Of a stretch of 64,000 nt of DNA, positions 42,044 through 50,828 are shown in pieces; position 1 is the stretch's first letter; the number at the start of each line of letters is the position of its first letter. The notes beneath the pieces were generated by a model. That model did no database searches and was not told where the DNA came from. It saw only the letters and a list, made by a program, of their open reading frames with translations. The stretch comes from JAGQSZ01 sp049647585 (GTDB taxonomy: Bacteria > Actinomycetota > Acidimicrobiia > Acidimicrobiales > Microtrichaceae), in the NCBI GenBank assembly GCA_049647585.1, contig JBARXY010000032.1, forward strand, positions 9,707 to 73,706, read 5' to 3'. A program made the translations under genes and the position numbers.

Positions 42044-43786
42044 ATGAACGAACACGCAGATCCGGCGGACAGTTCCAGCGGGGCCGACGAACTCGCAGAA
42101 TGCGCTGCGCTCTACTGGCGACTAGTCCTGGAGTCGAGCCCCATCTCTGCAACGTTCTACGGGGTCCACGACTTCGATGACCGCCTCGACGATCTGTCGG
42201 TCGACGTAGAGGTCGACCAGCGCCGGGACTTCGACCAGGTCAGATCGCGTGCAGCCGCGCTCGACCCGACGACGTTGTCGATGGCGGCGCGAGTTACCCG
42301 CTCGCTCCTGTTGGACCGACTTGAAACTCGTATTGAAGCGATCGACCTGGGCCTGGTTGAAATGTCCTCGGACCACATGGACGGCCCCCACGCACAGCTG
42401 CTCATGGTCGCTCCCCTGTTGACCTACCCGGAGTCCGCCCATGCGGAAGCCGCGCTGACCCGTTACTCACAGATCCCCAGGCTGCTCGGTCAGGCGATTG
42501 ATCGTTTCCGCAACGGTTTGTCAAGAGGAAGGACTCCGGCCGCGGCGGTCCTGGCGCGTTCACTCAGCTCACTCGATCGATATCTCGAATCGGATATTGG
42601 CGACGATCCTTTCCTCGGTGCCTCCGTCCCGGAGGACTGGGCTGGACGCGAAGCCTGGAGGAGCGAGCTTCTGGACCTGGTGCGCAACCGAATCCGGCCC
42701 GCGTTCGAGGTTTACCGCAATGTCCTGCGCGACGACCTGATGCCGTCGGCCCGACCTGACGAAAAGGCGGGATGGTGCTGGTTGCCCGACGGCGACGCGC
42801 TCTACCAGGCCCAGATCCGCTCCCATACGAGTATCACTCCGGTGCCCGCAGAACTTCATGCCCTGGGACGCAGCCTCACCGAGGTTTCGCTACCCGAGGA
42901 GTACCGTTCGGTTGCCGGCCGCTGGTTCAGCGCCCTCGGCGAGGACCGTCCCCAGATCGGCCTCGACAAGATGGACGGCCTCTTCGATTTCATTCGGACC
43001 GCACCCCAATTGCGTCACCAGTCCTCCGACGAGGTCATATCGATTGCCGAGACAACAGTTGAGAGAGCGACGGCTGCTATGTCGGAGTGGTTCGGTCGTC
43101 TACCGGTTGCCGAGTGCGTCGTCAGCGCAGTACCCGAGTTCATGGCGGCCGACGCACCCTACGCGTACTACTTCCCACCGGCGGTCGACGGTACAAGACC
43201 AGGCACCTACTTCATCAACGCAACCGACCCGACGGAATCCTCACGGACCGAGGCCGAGTCGATCGCGTTCCACGAAGCCATTCCGGGCCATCATTTGCAG
43301 ATCGCCATCAGCCAGGAACTCGACGGCCTGCCGGACTTCCAGCGCCACGAGGGGTCGACCGCCTATGTCGAGGGCTGGGGGCTCTATGCCGAGAGACTCG
43401 CCGAGGAGATGGGGCTGTATTCCGATGATCCCTCGCTGGTCGGAATGCTCACTGCTGACTCGTGGCGTTCGGCCCGACTGGTGGTCGACACCGGCCTTCA
43501 CGCCCTCGGTTGGAGTCGCCAGCAGGCAATCGACTATTTCGAGGAGTTCACTCCGGTCCCTATGGAGCAGGCCATCTCGGAGGTGGACCGCTACATGGCG
43601 ATTCCCGGCCAGGCGCTCGCATACAAGGTCGGACAGGTCGAGATCCAGCGACTTCGCAACCATGCCGAACAGAGCCTCGGATCAAGATTCGACATCCGAT
43701 CGTTCCATGATGTCGTACTCGGATCGGGTGCGGTCAGCCTGCCTGTGCTCGAAGAACTGATCACTGACTGGATTGAGACTCGGTAG
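42044..43786 (+). CDS. DUF885 family (metallopeptidase-like) protein
   Basis: 580 residues from ATG 42044, with GGGAG 9 bases before; the frame is open further upstream to 41846. DUF885 features: FHEAIPGHHLQIA near residue 412 (an H-E-x3-H-H zinc-type motif) and STAYVEGWGLYAERLAEEMG with the third ligand Glu near 445. No signal peptide. Such proteins are thought to be M3-like zinc peptidases. The 3' end overlaps the convergent hydrolase gene by 26 bp. Confidence 0.85.
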   Translation: MNEHADPADSSSGADELAECAALYWRLVLESSPISATFYGVHDFDDRLDDLSVDVEVDQRRDFDQVRSRAAALDPTTLSMAARVTRSLLLDRLETRIEAIDLGLVEMSSDHMDGPHAQLLMVAPLLTYPESAHAEAALTRYSQIPRLLGQAIDRFRNGLSRGRTPAAAVLARSLSSLDRYLESDIGDDPFLGASVPEDWAGREAWRSELLDLVRNRIRPAFEVYRNVLRDDLMPSARPDEKAGWCWLPDGDALYQAQIRSHTSITPVPAELHALGRSLTEVSLPEEYRSVAGRWFSALGEDRPQIGLDKMDGLFDFIRTAPQLRHQSSDEVISIAETTVERATAAMSEWFGRLPVAECVVSAVPEFMAADAPYAYYFPPAVDGTRPGTYFINATDPTESSRTEAESIAFHEAIPGHHLQIAISQELDGLPDFQRHEGSTAYVEGWGLYAERLAEEMGLYSDDPSLVGMLTADSWRSARLVVDTGLHALGWSRQQAIDYFEEFTPVPMEQAISEVDRYMAIPGQALAYKVGQVEIQRLRNHAEQSLGSRFDIRSFHDVVLGSGAVSLPVLEELITDWIETR

Positions 43787-44837
43787 CCGACTGGGCCTCG
43801 GTCATAGCCAGTTCCTCACGCAGAATCTCGGCGAGCTCCCGGGGCCGGTCACCCTGGATGCTGTGTCCGGCACCGTCGACGACCTGGACCCGGGCGTCGG
43901 GTTTGCGACGCAGTAGTTCCGCTATGTCCTCGGAATCCACCACCGGGCTGTTCGAGCCCTGCAACAGGAGGTAGGGCGCCCGGACGTCCTCGACGTCCTG
44001 CCACAGGTCACCGAAGATCGGAGCCTCCTCCGGGATGGCGGCGACGGGTGGCTGGGAGGAGGCAACAGTTGCGGTACCGACCCGGGCAGCCGATGCGGAC
44101 GCGATGGTTTCAACCGTCTCCATGGAGCCGGACGCACCGCCCAGGTGGCGTCGGTCGTAGTTCCATTCCCACATTCCGTCGGAACCTTCGACCCTGTGGG
44201 CGTTGTGGAGGATCCCACGACGCAGGGACTCGTGGGACCGGGTCGGGTTGAACTCCACGGTTCGGTCGAAGATCTCCTGGAAGGAACCAAAGGTCTGGGG
44301 GCCCTCGATGAACGCGTGGACATCGGCGGCCTTGTCACGGTTTACGCCCGGGGTCACGTCGATCACAACGAGTCGCCGCACCAGCCAGGGAAAGATTGCC
44401 GCCACGGCGTTGGCGGTCAGGCCACCGAGCGACATGCCGACGAGAAGACTCGGGTCGGGTGCGAACTCATCCATGATTGCCGCTGCGTCCTCGGCGTTGG
44501 ACCGTGGGTTGTAGGCGCCGTCGTCACGCCACGAGGAGTGTCCGTGCCCGCTCAGATCGATGGCCAGAATCGGCGTCGGGTGCAGCGCAAGTGCCACCGT
44601 GTCCCAGGTGTGGGCGTTCTGGGCACCGCCGTGGAGCAACACGATCTGGGGTGTTCCCGTCCCCCACTTGAGCGCCGAGCCGATGCGCCTGTCACCGAAT
44701 TGGTGACTCACCCGCTCCACGGCAACCGGCTTGTCGGCGTCGAGGTGGTACTCGGCGCAGTTCTCCTTGAAGTAGGCGAATTCGTCATAGACGAAGTTCG
44801 GGACGTCGGGACTTCCACCGGGCACAGGGGTCGACAT
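43761..44837 (-). CDS. Alpha/beta hydrolase
   Basis: 358 residues from ATG 44837 (GAGG 8 bases before); the frame is open to 44906. Oxyanion-hole segment IVLLHGGAQNAHTWD, nucleophile elbow VGMSLGGLTA (about residue 135), acid near LLLQGSNSPVVDSED, and His in VDGAGHSIQGD (about 325). Substrate unknown; the fold covers esterases, epoxide hydrolases and dehalogenases. Possibly more than one lid insertion (residues 180-270). Confidence 0.85.
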   Translation of the reverse strand: MSTPVPGGSPDVPNFVYDEFAYFKENCAEYHLDADKPVAVERVSHQFGDRRIGSALKWGTGTPQIVLLHGGAQNAHTWDTVALALHPTPILAIDLSGHGHSSWRDDGAYNPRSNAEDAAAIMDEFAPDPSLLVGMSLGGLTANAVAAIFPWLVRRLVVIDVTPGVNRDKAADVHAFIEGPQTFGSFQEIFDRTVEFNPTRSHESLRRGILHNAHRVEGSDGMWEWNYDRRHLGGASGSMETVETIASASAARVGTATVASSQPPVAAIPEEAPIFGDLWQDVEDVRAPYLLLQGSNSPVVDSEDIAELLRRKPDARVQVVDGAGHSIQGDRPRELAEILREELAMTEAQSATESQSSQ

Positions 44838-44893
44838 CAACTCATCCTCGCGCGACCCATCAGGTTTGGTGAGCAAATGCCGATTGAATAGTG

Positions 44894-45532
44894 ATGGCTG
44901 CCTCATCCACCGCCCCGAACTCGATCGTCAGGCCGGTCCAACATGCTGCCCCCGATGCTGCCTCAGATGCTGCCTCGGACCCGGCTTCGCCTATCTGGTT
45001 GACCCATCATCACCACACGCAAAGGTGTGCCGAGGTTGGCGGCCACCTTGTGTGTCGTCGATGCCTGGTGCTCTACCCGACCGTGCTGGCGACCAGCGTC
45101 GCTGCCGCAGTCCTTTTGGGTGACTCGGTTCTGGGTTCCTCGTCGCAGTCCGCGGTCCCTGCTATCTGGCTACTTCTCGTCCCGATGGTCATTGAGTGGA
45201 CCCTTGAACACGCCGGGCGTGTCGCGTACTCACCACGGCGACAGATGGCCGTGTCGTTCGCCGCGGGTATCGGCGGAGGTTTGGCGCTTGCGATCCACGC
45301 CTTCGACCCCTTCAACCTGCGAGCGACCCTGCCGGTCGCCGCAACCGCCGCCGCATGTCTGACGTCAGTGCTGCTGTCCCGACCCGCAAAGGCCACATCT
45401 TCGGCGTCGGCATCGACCGATCTCGACGCTAACTGGCTCGTGCGTCACGAGACCGAAGAGGCCGAGCGCACCGCCCGACTCACGGCACTTCTTGGTGACG
45501 CGCCGACCACGACGAGTCGCACAAGTGACTGA
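44894..45532 (+). CDS. Membrane protein with N-terminal His/Cys motif (DUF2085-like)
   Basis: 212 residues from ATG 44894. The N-terminus is low-complexity (repeats of DAAS/DPAS). Then comes HHHHTQRCAEVGGHLVCRRCLVLYP (split here: THHHHTQRCAEV and HLVCRRCLVLYP), a His/Cys cluster followed by four hydrophobic segments. The cluster before membrane helices resembles DUF2085 proteins, but the spacing is not typical. Divergent from the hydrolase with 56 bp between. Function unknown; the cluster could bind metal. Confidence 0.55.
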   Translation: MAASSTAPNSIVRPVQHAAPDAASDAASDPASPIWLTHHHHTQRCAEVGGHLVCRRCLVLYPTVLATSVAAAVLLGDSVLGSSSQSAVPAIWLLLVPMVIEWTLEHAGRVAYSPRRQMAVSFAAGIGGGLALAIHAFDPFNLRATLPVAATAAACLTSVLLSRPAKATSSASASTDLDANWLVRHETEEAERTARLTALLGDAPTTTSRTSD

Positions 45533-45533
45533 C

Positions 45534-45547
45534 CGACCAATTGGTCG
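45534..45547. promoter_or_regulatory. 14-bp perfect palindrome CGACCAATTGGTCG
   Basis: Just after the preceding stop and about 136 bp upstream of the CocE-like gene. The symmetry suits a TetR- or MarR-class operator. No such regulator is adjacent. Confidence 0.4.
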
Positions 45548-45683
45548 AGAGTGACATATATGTATGACCTAGGACCCCGATAGGTGCGTGTGCACCCCTG
45601 ACGCACCGCTAGTCTCCGTCCGTTGATTGTGGACGGGGCTTCGGCGAATTCGCCGTTTGCTCTGGCGATTTTAGGGGAGCTAC

Positions 45684-48095
45684 ATGGCTATACGTCTTGG
45701 ATCCAAGCCGTACCTGAGGATTCCAGTACTACTGCTTGTGTCGACGGCCATGCTGCTGTCCGGGTGTACCAGCTCTGGCGACACGGCGACGAAGGATGGG
45801 ACGAAGGGCGAACTGAGCGGCATCCGTTCCCTCGGCGACAACGCCTCGAGTGCCGACTACGCGGTCCGCGGGAGTGTCAACCAGGCGTCGGCAACGGGTG
45901 CTGAAAGGGGAGCGAAGCTCGGTCTCTACGACGACTCCGGAAACGCGGTCGCTACACAGGTCGCGGACGCTCAGGGTTCGGTTCTGTTCCGCCTGGTGGA
46001 GCCCGGCAAATACCGCATCGCCACCACCGACGGCAAGGAGATCGCGTCCGATCCGATCGAGGTGATCGACGAGAAGGATTCACTGCCTGATCCCTCCTTC
46101 TACAAGGACCAGAAGCTCGTAAAGGGTTTCCAGTACATCACCACACGTGACGGCACGACCTTGTCGACGATGGTCACCCTGCCGGGACCGATCGAGGACG
46201 GCCCCTACCCGACTGTGGTCGAGTACTCGGGATACAGCCCCTCGAAGCCGGCGACGAATCTGATCAAGGATCGCTGGGACGAGGTCAAGAAGTCTCTCCC
46301 AGCGGGCCTGACACTCGACGCCGTGTGCGCAATCGCGAACTTCGCCTGTGAAGCTCCCGATCAGCCCTCGTCCCTCATGGCGAGCGCATTGGGTTACGCG
46401 GTCGTCAGCGTGAATATGCGAGGCACCGGATGCTCCGGTGGCGCCTACGACTTCTTCGAACCGCTGCAGATTCTCGACGGCTACGACGTGGTCGAAACCG
46501 CTGCGGCCCAGCCCTGGGTGCTCAACAACAAGGTAGGAATGGTCGGCCTGTCCTATCCGGGCATCTCACAGCTGTTCGTTGCCGCTGCCAATCCACCGAG
46601 TCTTGCGGCCATAGCTCCGCTGTCGGTCTATGACGACACCGCCCGCGGTGTGCTCGCGCCCGGGGGCATCTTCAACGAGGGCTTTGCACTGAGTTGGGCA
46701 GAAGCGGTCCTCAACGACGCAAAGCCCTACGGCCAGGCTTGGACCAAGGACCGGGTCGAGAAGGAGGGCGACAAGATCTGCGCCGATAATCAGCTGCTGC
46801 GGCTCCAGAATGTCGACGCCGTATCGAAGGCCAAGGAGTATCCGTACTACGAGCCGTCGGTCGCCGATCCGCTCAACCCATCGTTGTTCGTCGACCGTAT
46901 AGACGTGCCTGTATACCTGACCGGTGCGTTCCAGGACGAGCAGACAGGCGGACGGTTCCCTCTTCTGTTCAACAGCTTCACAAAGGCTCCCGTGGTGAAG
47001 TTCACCGCTTGGAACGGCGCTCACGCCGACGGTTTCCAGCCCGCGAACCTCGTCGAGTGGAAGACGTTCCTGGACTTCTACGTAGCCGGGAAGCTGACTC
47101 CGCGTTCCATCGCAGCCGACCTGTTCATTCCGCTTGTCAGCGAAGAGGTCTTCGGCAGCCAGATGGCCCTACCGCCGCAACGAATGTTCGACGAGGAATC
47201 CACCTTCGAAGCCAAGAAGGCCGCGTACGAGGCCGAGGACCCCATCCGTCTACGTCTGGAAAGCGGCGCAGGAGACCTCGACCATGTCGGCTCGCCTGTA
47301 TCGACACTCGACTTCCGCACCAGTTCATGGCCACTTCCCGACACCACTCCCTGGGCGCTGTATTTCCAGCCCGACGGCAGCCTGTCCGAGGAGCCGTCAA
47401 CAGAGGGCGACGCCAGCGCAAGCAGCTTCAAGGTCACACCTGAGCTCGCCAAACTGCGCACCTTCAACGGCGACAACGACAACGATCTGTTCCGCGCCGA
47501 CGTGAAATACGACTGGCGCAACGACGTCGATGGTCAGGCGACCGTCTTCCTGAGCGAACCACTCAAGTCCGACAAGGTTCTCATCGGGTCAGCCAGCGCG
47601 GACCTCTGGGTACATTCCATCACCGGCGAGGCCGATCTGGGAGTCACACTTTCCGAGGTACGACCCGATGGCAAGGAGACCTACATCCAGTCCGGCACCT
47701 TGCGGGCCACCCAGCGTGCGTTGACCAAGAGTTCGACCGAACTGCTTCCCCAGCATTCAAATCTGAAGTCGGATTCGGCTCCGTTGCCCAAGGATGGCTA
47801 CGAAGAGGCACGGGTCGAGATTTTCCCGTTCAGCCAGATCGTGCGCGCAGGTTCGAGGATCAGAATCTCGGTTCACACACCCGGTGGCGACAAGGCGCGT
47901 TGGAACTACATCATCGCCAAGCAGCCCAAGGGATCGACCATCGAGATCGGCCATTCCAAGGACATGCCGTCCAGGCTGGTTCTTCCGGAGGTTGGCGGAA
48001 TCACGGGCTATCCGGCGACACTTCCGCCCTGCCCCGGGCTGCGCGCACAGCCGTGTCGAAGCTTCGCTGCGTACAAGAACACCCCTGCGCCGTGA
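45684..48095 (+). CDS. CocE/NonD-type (S15) hydrolase, predicted lipoprotein
   Basis: 803 residues from ATG 45684, with GGGGAG 4 bases before. The signal peptide (PVLLLVSTAMLLSGC) has a lipobox L-S-G-C at about residue 28, so the enzyme is probably membrane-anchored outside the cell. An SpaA-like N-terminal segment precedes the S15 hydrolase domain, with nucleophile GLSYPGIS (about 290), catalytic His in WNGAHADGF (about 445), and a C-terminal jelly-roll domain (XPDC type). Relatives are X-Pro dipeptidyl-peptidases, cocaine esterase and glutaryl acylases. Substrate unknown. Confidence 0.88.
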   Translation: MAIRLGSKPYLRIPVLLLVSTAMLLSGCTSSGDTATKDGTKGELSGIRSLGDNASSADYAVRGSVNQASATGAERGAKLGLYDDSGNAVATQVADAQGSVLFRLVEPGKYRIATTDGKEIASDPIEVIDEKDSLPDPSFYKDQKLVKGFQYITTRDGTTLSTMVTLPGPIEDGPYPTVVEYSGYSPSKPATNLIKDRWDEVKKSLPAGLTLDAVCAIANFACEAPDQPSSLMASALGYAVVSVNMRGTGCSGGAYDFFEPLQILDGYDVVETAAAQPWVLNNKVGMVGLSYPGISQLFVAAANPPSLAAIAPLSVYDDTARGVLAPGGIFNEGFALSWAEAVLNDAKPYGQAWTKDRVEKEGDKICADNQLLRLQNVDAVSKAKEYPYYEPSVADPLNPSLFVDRIDVPVYLTGAFQDEQTGGRFPLLFNSFTKAPVVKFTAWNGAHADGFQPANLVEWKTFLDFYVAGKLTPRSIAADLFIPLVSEEVFGSQMALPPQRMFDEESTFEAKKAAYEAEDPIRLRLESGAGDLDHVGSPVSTLDFRTSSWPLPDTTPWALYFQPDGSLSEEPSTEGDASASSFKVTPELAKLRTFNGDNDNDLFRADVKYDWRNDVDGQATVFLSEPLKSDKVLIGSASADLWVHSITGEADLGVTLSEVRPDGKETYIQSGTLRATQRALTKSSTELLPQHSNLKSDSAPLPKDGYEEARVEIFPFSQIVRAGSRIRISVHTPGGDKARWNYIIAKQPKGSTIEIGHSKDMPSRLVLPEVGGITGYPATLPPCPGLRAQPCRSFAAYKNTPAP

Positions 48096-48142
48096 GCGTG
48101 TCGCGGGTCCGACGAACCTGACGCTAAGGTGTCACGTCCACT

Positions 48143-48213
48143 GGCGACGTGGCCGAGTGGTTAGGCAGAGGCCTGCAAAGCCTTGCACAGGGGTTCGATT
48201 CCCCTCGTCGCCT
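48143..48213 (+). tRNA. tRNA-Cys (anticodon GCA)
   Basis: Acceptor GGCGACG/CGTCGCC with discriminator T at 48213. D-arm GCCGAGTGGTTAGGC. Anticodon loop CTGCAAA with GCA. T-arm GGGGTTCGATTCCCC. CCA is not encoded. Confidence 0.95.
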
Positions 48214-48239
48214 CAAAATTGATGTCATTCGACATCACG

Positions 48240-48277
48240 GACCCCTGGACCGATCCGGTTCAGGGGTCTTGTTCTTT
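48240..48277 (+). terminator. Terminator after tRNA-Cys
   Basis: GACCCCTG (48240-48247) and CAGGGGTC (48261-48268) with TTGTTCTTT after. A smaller hairpin GATGTC-ATTC-GACATC (48221-48236) precedes it. Confidence 0.75.
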
Positions 48278-48355
48278 CCGGATCGGAACTGAGCCCGGTC
48301 AGCGCCAACTCGTGTCCGAACCGGCGGTCCGCCAAATCTGGGGCAAGCTCTTTGG

Positions 48356-48919
48356 GTGAGCAATACCAATGACCAGTGGCATGCCCCGGACCAGGCCAAT
48401 GTCGACGCGAGCAGTTCGCCTCCACATATCAGCTACGGCAACGGCGCACCGCTCGGTGGAGCACTTCCTGTTGTGGGGTTCGACAAGCCGCCGGCCGATC
48501 GACGAGATCTGATCTTGACGACGATTCTGCTGGCATCTGCGATCGTTGCGGGGGCATCCAGTCTGATGCCATGGCGCGACTATGCGTGGCAGTTCAGCGA
48601 ACGTATCGAGGAGACCGGTTGGGTCCGATCCGATGGCAGCCTTGGTCGAGGCTGGATCACGGTGGCCATCGCGGTTCTGGTGGCAGTCGGAGGCGTACTC
48701 ATCGCAGCAGAACGCACGCGTTCGGGCCGCTTCATAGCCCTGGCCAGCGGCATAGCGCTGATGACCGCTTCGATCGTCGAATGGGGAATCGGGGACGGCG
48801 GAAGCCGGAACGGTCCGGGTATGGGTCTTTGGGTGGAGCTGGCAGTCGGAGCGATCGTGGTTCTTGCCATCGGGATGCTCGAGCCGTCGGGTACGCCGCG
48901 AAGGAAGCCCGTGGACTGA
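48356..48919 (+). CDS. Hypothetical four-helix membrane protein
   Basis: 187 residues from GTG 48356. The hydrophilic N-terminus of about 45 residues is followed by four predicted helices (LILTTILLASAIVAGASSL, WITVAIAVLVAVGGVLIAA, FIALASGIALMTASIVEWG, LAVGAIVVLAIGML). No family recognised. It lies between tRNA-Cys and tRNA-Val. Confidence 0.65.
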   Translation: MSNTNDQWHAPDQANVDASSSPPHISYGNGAPLGGALPVVGFDKPPADRRDLILTTILLASAIVAGASSLMPWRDYAWQFSERIEETGWVRSDGSLGRGWITVAIAVLVAVGGVLIAAERTRSGRFIALASGIALMTASIVEWGIGDGGSRNGPGMGLWVELAVGAIVVLAIGMLEPSGTPRRKPVD

Positions 48920-48977
48920 GGGCGGCTGTCCGGGATGTCCTGAACGACACCCAGTGCTGCTACATTGTCGACCTCTC

Positions 48978-49053
48978 GGGCGTATAGCTCAGCTGGCAGA
49001 GCGCTTCCTCGACACGGAAGAGGTCCACGGTTCAAGTCCGTGTACGCCCACCA
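48978..49053 (+). tRNA. tRNA-Val (anticodon GAC)
   Basis: Acceptor GGGCGTA/TACGCCC, discriminator A and encoded CCA (49051-49053). Anticodon arm CTTCC-TCGACAC-GGAAG with GAC. T-arm CACGG-TTCAAGT-CCGTG. The 3' end plus the following terminator is duplicated at 50723-50762. Confidence 0.96.
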
Positions 49054-49082
49054 CCCGAAACCCCTGCTACGGCGGGGGTTTC
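49042..49082. repeat. tRNA-Val 3' end and terminator, left copy
   Basis: GTACGCCCACCA and the hairpin AAACCCC-TGCTACGGCG-GGGGTTT. A copy differing by one C lies at 50723-50762. The hairpin terminates tRNA-Val. Confidence 0.85.
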
Positions 49083-49303
49083 CTCGTTTTCCGCCTCTCA
49101 CGCTGAGTCGGGCGGCTTCGCCATTCGCGCGCGCTTCGACCGCTTCCTTCAACGACGAGTCGAGTCGCACGGGTACGACGATCAGGCTCACTCGCGAATG
49201 ACCGCCAGCCGGCGTTGTGGGCCGGTCCGTTGAGAGGTCACGGAGAGAATCGGTGGTAGCCGGCTCTCTTGGAGGCGACGGCTGGCATGGGCATGATGGT
49301 CCT

Positions 49304-49825
49304 ATGGAAACTGGGGATTCGGACGTTCTACGACCTGAGCTCCTCGCTGCGATGCTCGCGCTGGGTCTGTTGAAAGGTCGAATAGCCGAGTCGATCCCGA
49401 TGTCAGCTGCCTGGTGGATCGTTGAGGGTATCGACAGTGTCGAAGTGACGCGACTAGCCGGACTCTCGGGGACCGACACCTATGAGGTGCGCGACGTCCT
49501 CCGATCTGCGCTGGACGCAATGGGAATTGAAATCCCGTCGAGTGCGGTTGCGGTCCCTGTCGTGTTCGATGAGCTTGCGAGGCGCTACCTCGCCGGCCTA
49601 TCCAACGAACGCTCCGTTGTCAGCGATGTGGAGCAGATCTACATCGACTCGGGATACCTGGATGAGGTATCGAACCAACCCCTGGGTAAGACCTACGGTC
49701 TCGATGACGAGTGGGGCGCTGGCTGGGGTCGAACCGACACCGAGATCATTGCGGAGGTGAAAGCGCTCTGCGAGGAGCAGATCCGGTACGGCGAGCCTAA
49801 TCAAACACAGACCCGAGAGCTCTAA
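49304..49825 (+). CDS. Hypothetical protein in tRNA-Val mini-island
   Basis: 173 residues from ATG 49304. Helical, acidic, with ELLAAMLALGLLKGRIAES and a region VTRLAGLSGTDTYEVRDVL that could be a small alpha-helical fold. No family recognised. The frame is open upstream to 49217. First gene after the left repeat. Confidence 0.55.
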   Translation: METGDSDVLRPELLAAMLALGLLKGRIAESIPMSAAWWIVEGIDSVEVTRLAGLSGTDTYEVRDVLRSALDAMGIEIPSSAVAVPVVFDELARRYLAGLSNERSVVSDVEQIYIDSGYLDEVSNQPLGKTYGLDDEWGAGWGRTDTEIIAEVKALCEEQIRYGEPNQTQTREL

Positions 49826-49843
49826 GCTTCTGCGACCATCAAG

Positions 49844-50053
49844 ATGGTTTGCAGCCCCGAGGGATCGGAGCGGCCACATCCACCCTTCACCTTTGCTGAA
49901 GAAGTCGGTCTGTCGAGCTATTCGCCCGCCGCCGAAGCGCACATGATCCGGGTCGAGGTGCTCGACAGCCACCACGTCGATGTCATCGTCGGCTTCGTCT
50001 CCTCGCAACCCATGCGTAGTCACTGTGAACTGACCCCGGCAGTGGATCTATAG
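49844..50053 (+). CDS. Possible small hypothetical protein
   Basis: 69 residues beginning VCSPEGSERPHPPF. It starts 18 bp after the previous stop. There is no good ribosome-binding site and no family resemblance. The segment IRVEVLDSHHVDVIVGFVSS looks protein-like. May be a remnant. Confidence 0.3.
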   Translation: MVCSPEGSERPHPPFTFAEEVGLSSYSPAAEAHMIRVEVLDSHHVDVIVGFVSSQPMRSHCELTPAVDL

Positions 50054-50110
50054 CGGCGGCATCGTCGAGCAGCCCACCCAACCAGCAATAGGTGGCGGGT
50101 AGAAATGCAG

Positions 50111-50140
50111 CGTCATACCAGATATCACTTACGTATGACG
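50111..50140. promoter_or_regulatory. Dyad at the antitoxin start
   Basis: CGTCATA (50111-50117) and TATGACG (50134-50140) form an inverted repeat spanning the antitoxin start codon, a typical place for toxin-antitoxin autoregulation. Confidence 0.4.
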
Positions 50141-50389
50141 ATGCTCAGTTTTCGGGTCGAAGACCGCGAGGCCAAGGAAGCTCAGAAGTGGGCGGAGGCA
50201 CTAGGTGTCGACCGCTCCGAACTGTTGCGTGAGGCGCTCCGCCGCCACCTGAACCGGTTGGCGTCGGAGGGTGACAGTGATCGTTGGACGGCCACGCCGC
50301 TCGACCAGGGCGAGCAAGCGTTGGGCTCGATCGCCGACTGGGGACCTGCTGAGGATTGGTCAGACTGGGCTGTCGATGCAGCGCGGTGA
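50135..50389 (+). CDS. Ribbon-helix-helix antitoxin (MazE-like)
   Basis: 84 residues from ATG 50135; 50141 is also possible. An N-terminal ribbon-helix-helix fold (MLSFRVEDREAKEAQKW, LGVDRSELLREALRRHL) binds DNA. The acidic C-terminal tail (IADWGPAEDWSDW) would cover the toxin. Followed by an overlapping mazF-like gene. Probably represses its own promoter through the dyad at its start. Confidence 0.75.
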   Translation: MTMLSFRVEDREAKEAQKWAEALGVDRSELLREALRRHLNRLASEGDSDRWTATPLDQGEQALGSIADWGPAEDWSDWAVDAAR

Positions 50390-50683
50390 AATCTGGTGTC
50401 GCTACGACACCCAGAGGCAACCGGCCCAGTGCTGATACTGACCCGCGAACCTGTAGCAGATCGCATCGGCTCGATCGTCGTCGCCGCTCTGACTCGAACT
50501 CGCCGCGGGCTCGCTTCTGAACTAGCGCTCACGGAGGACGACGGCGTTCCGACCGAAAGCGTGGTCAACTTCGACATTCTCCACACGATTCCTCGGGAGA
50601 CGTTCCGCCGGAGGGTGGCGATACTGACACCGAAGCGCATGGCTGAGGCATGCAGGACACTCCAAGCAGCCACTGGCTGCTGA
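50376..50683 (+). pseudogene. MazF-like endoribonuclease toxin, 1-nt frameshift
   Basis: The natural start is ATG 50376, inside the antitoxin gene. It gives MQRGEIWCRYDT, the normal MazF/PemK beginning, but that frame hits TGA at about 50435. The rest, PVLILTREPVADRIGSIVVAALTRTRRG and VVNFDILHTIPRETFRRR, is in the next frame and can only be reached from a GTG at 50396. The span 50376-50683 plus one base makes 103 codons, so a single deletion near 50422-50430 explains the break. A protein from GTG 50396 would lack the first beta strand with residues important for RNA cleavage. Confidence 0.75.
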
Positions 50684-50722
50684 TCCACTGTTATACGGGT
50701 GATCCACAGATGGGTCAGTGGG

Positions 50723-50762
50723 GTACGCCCACCACCGAAACCCCTGCTACGGCGGGGGTTTC
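50723..50762. repeat. tRNA-Val 3' end and terminator, right copy
   Basis: Copy of 49042-49082 with one C missing, in the same orientation. Not part of a tRNA. Only the last 8 bases of the acceptor side and CCA are kept, plus the hairpin, which here would terminate transcription from mazF. Confidence 0.85.
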
Positions 50763-50828
50763 ATAGTATTTTTCGTTCCACATGAATGACGCTTGCGCTA
50801 ACACCATTCCGAGTGCATAGTGAACTGA

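Larger units (their letters stand above)
49042..50762. mobile_element. 1.7-kb mini-island flanked by tRNA-Val 3'-end repeats
   Basis: A 40-bp direct repeat of the tRNA-Val 3' end (49042-49082, 50723-50762) brackets two hypothetical genes and a mazEF-like module. No integrase is inside, so it would be a non-autonomous or eroded element, or one side of a larger deleted island. Confidence 0.6.
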
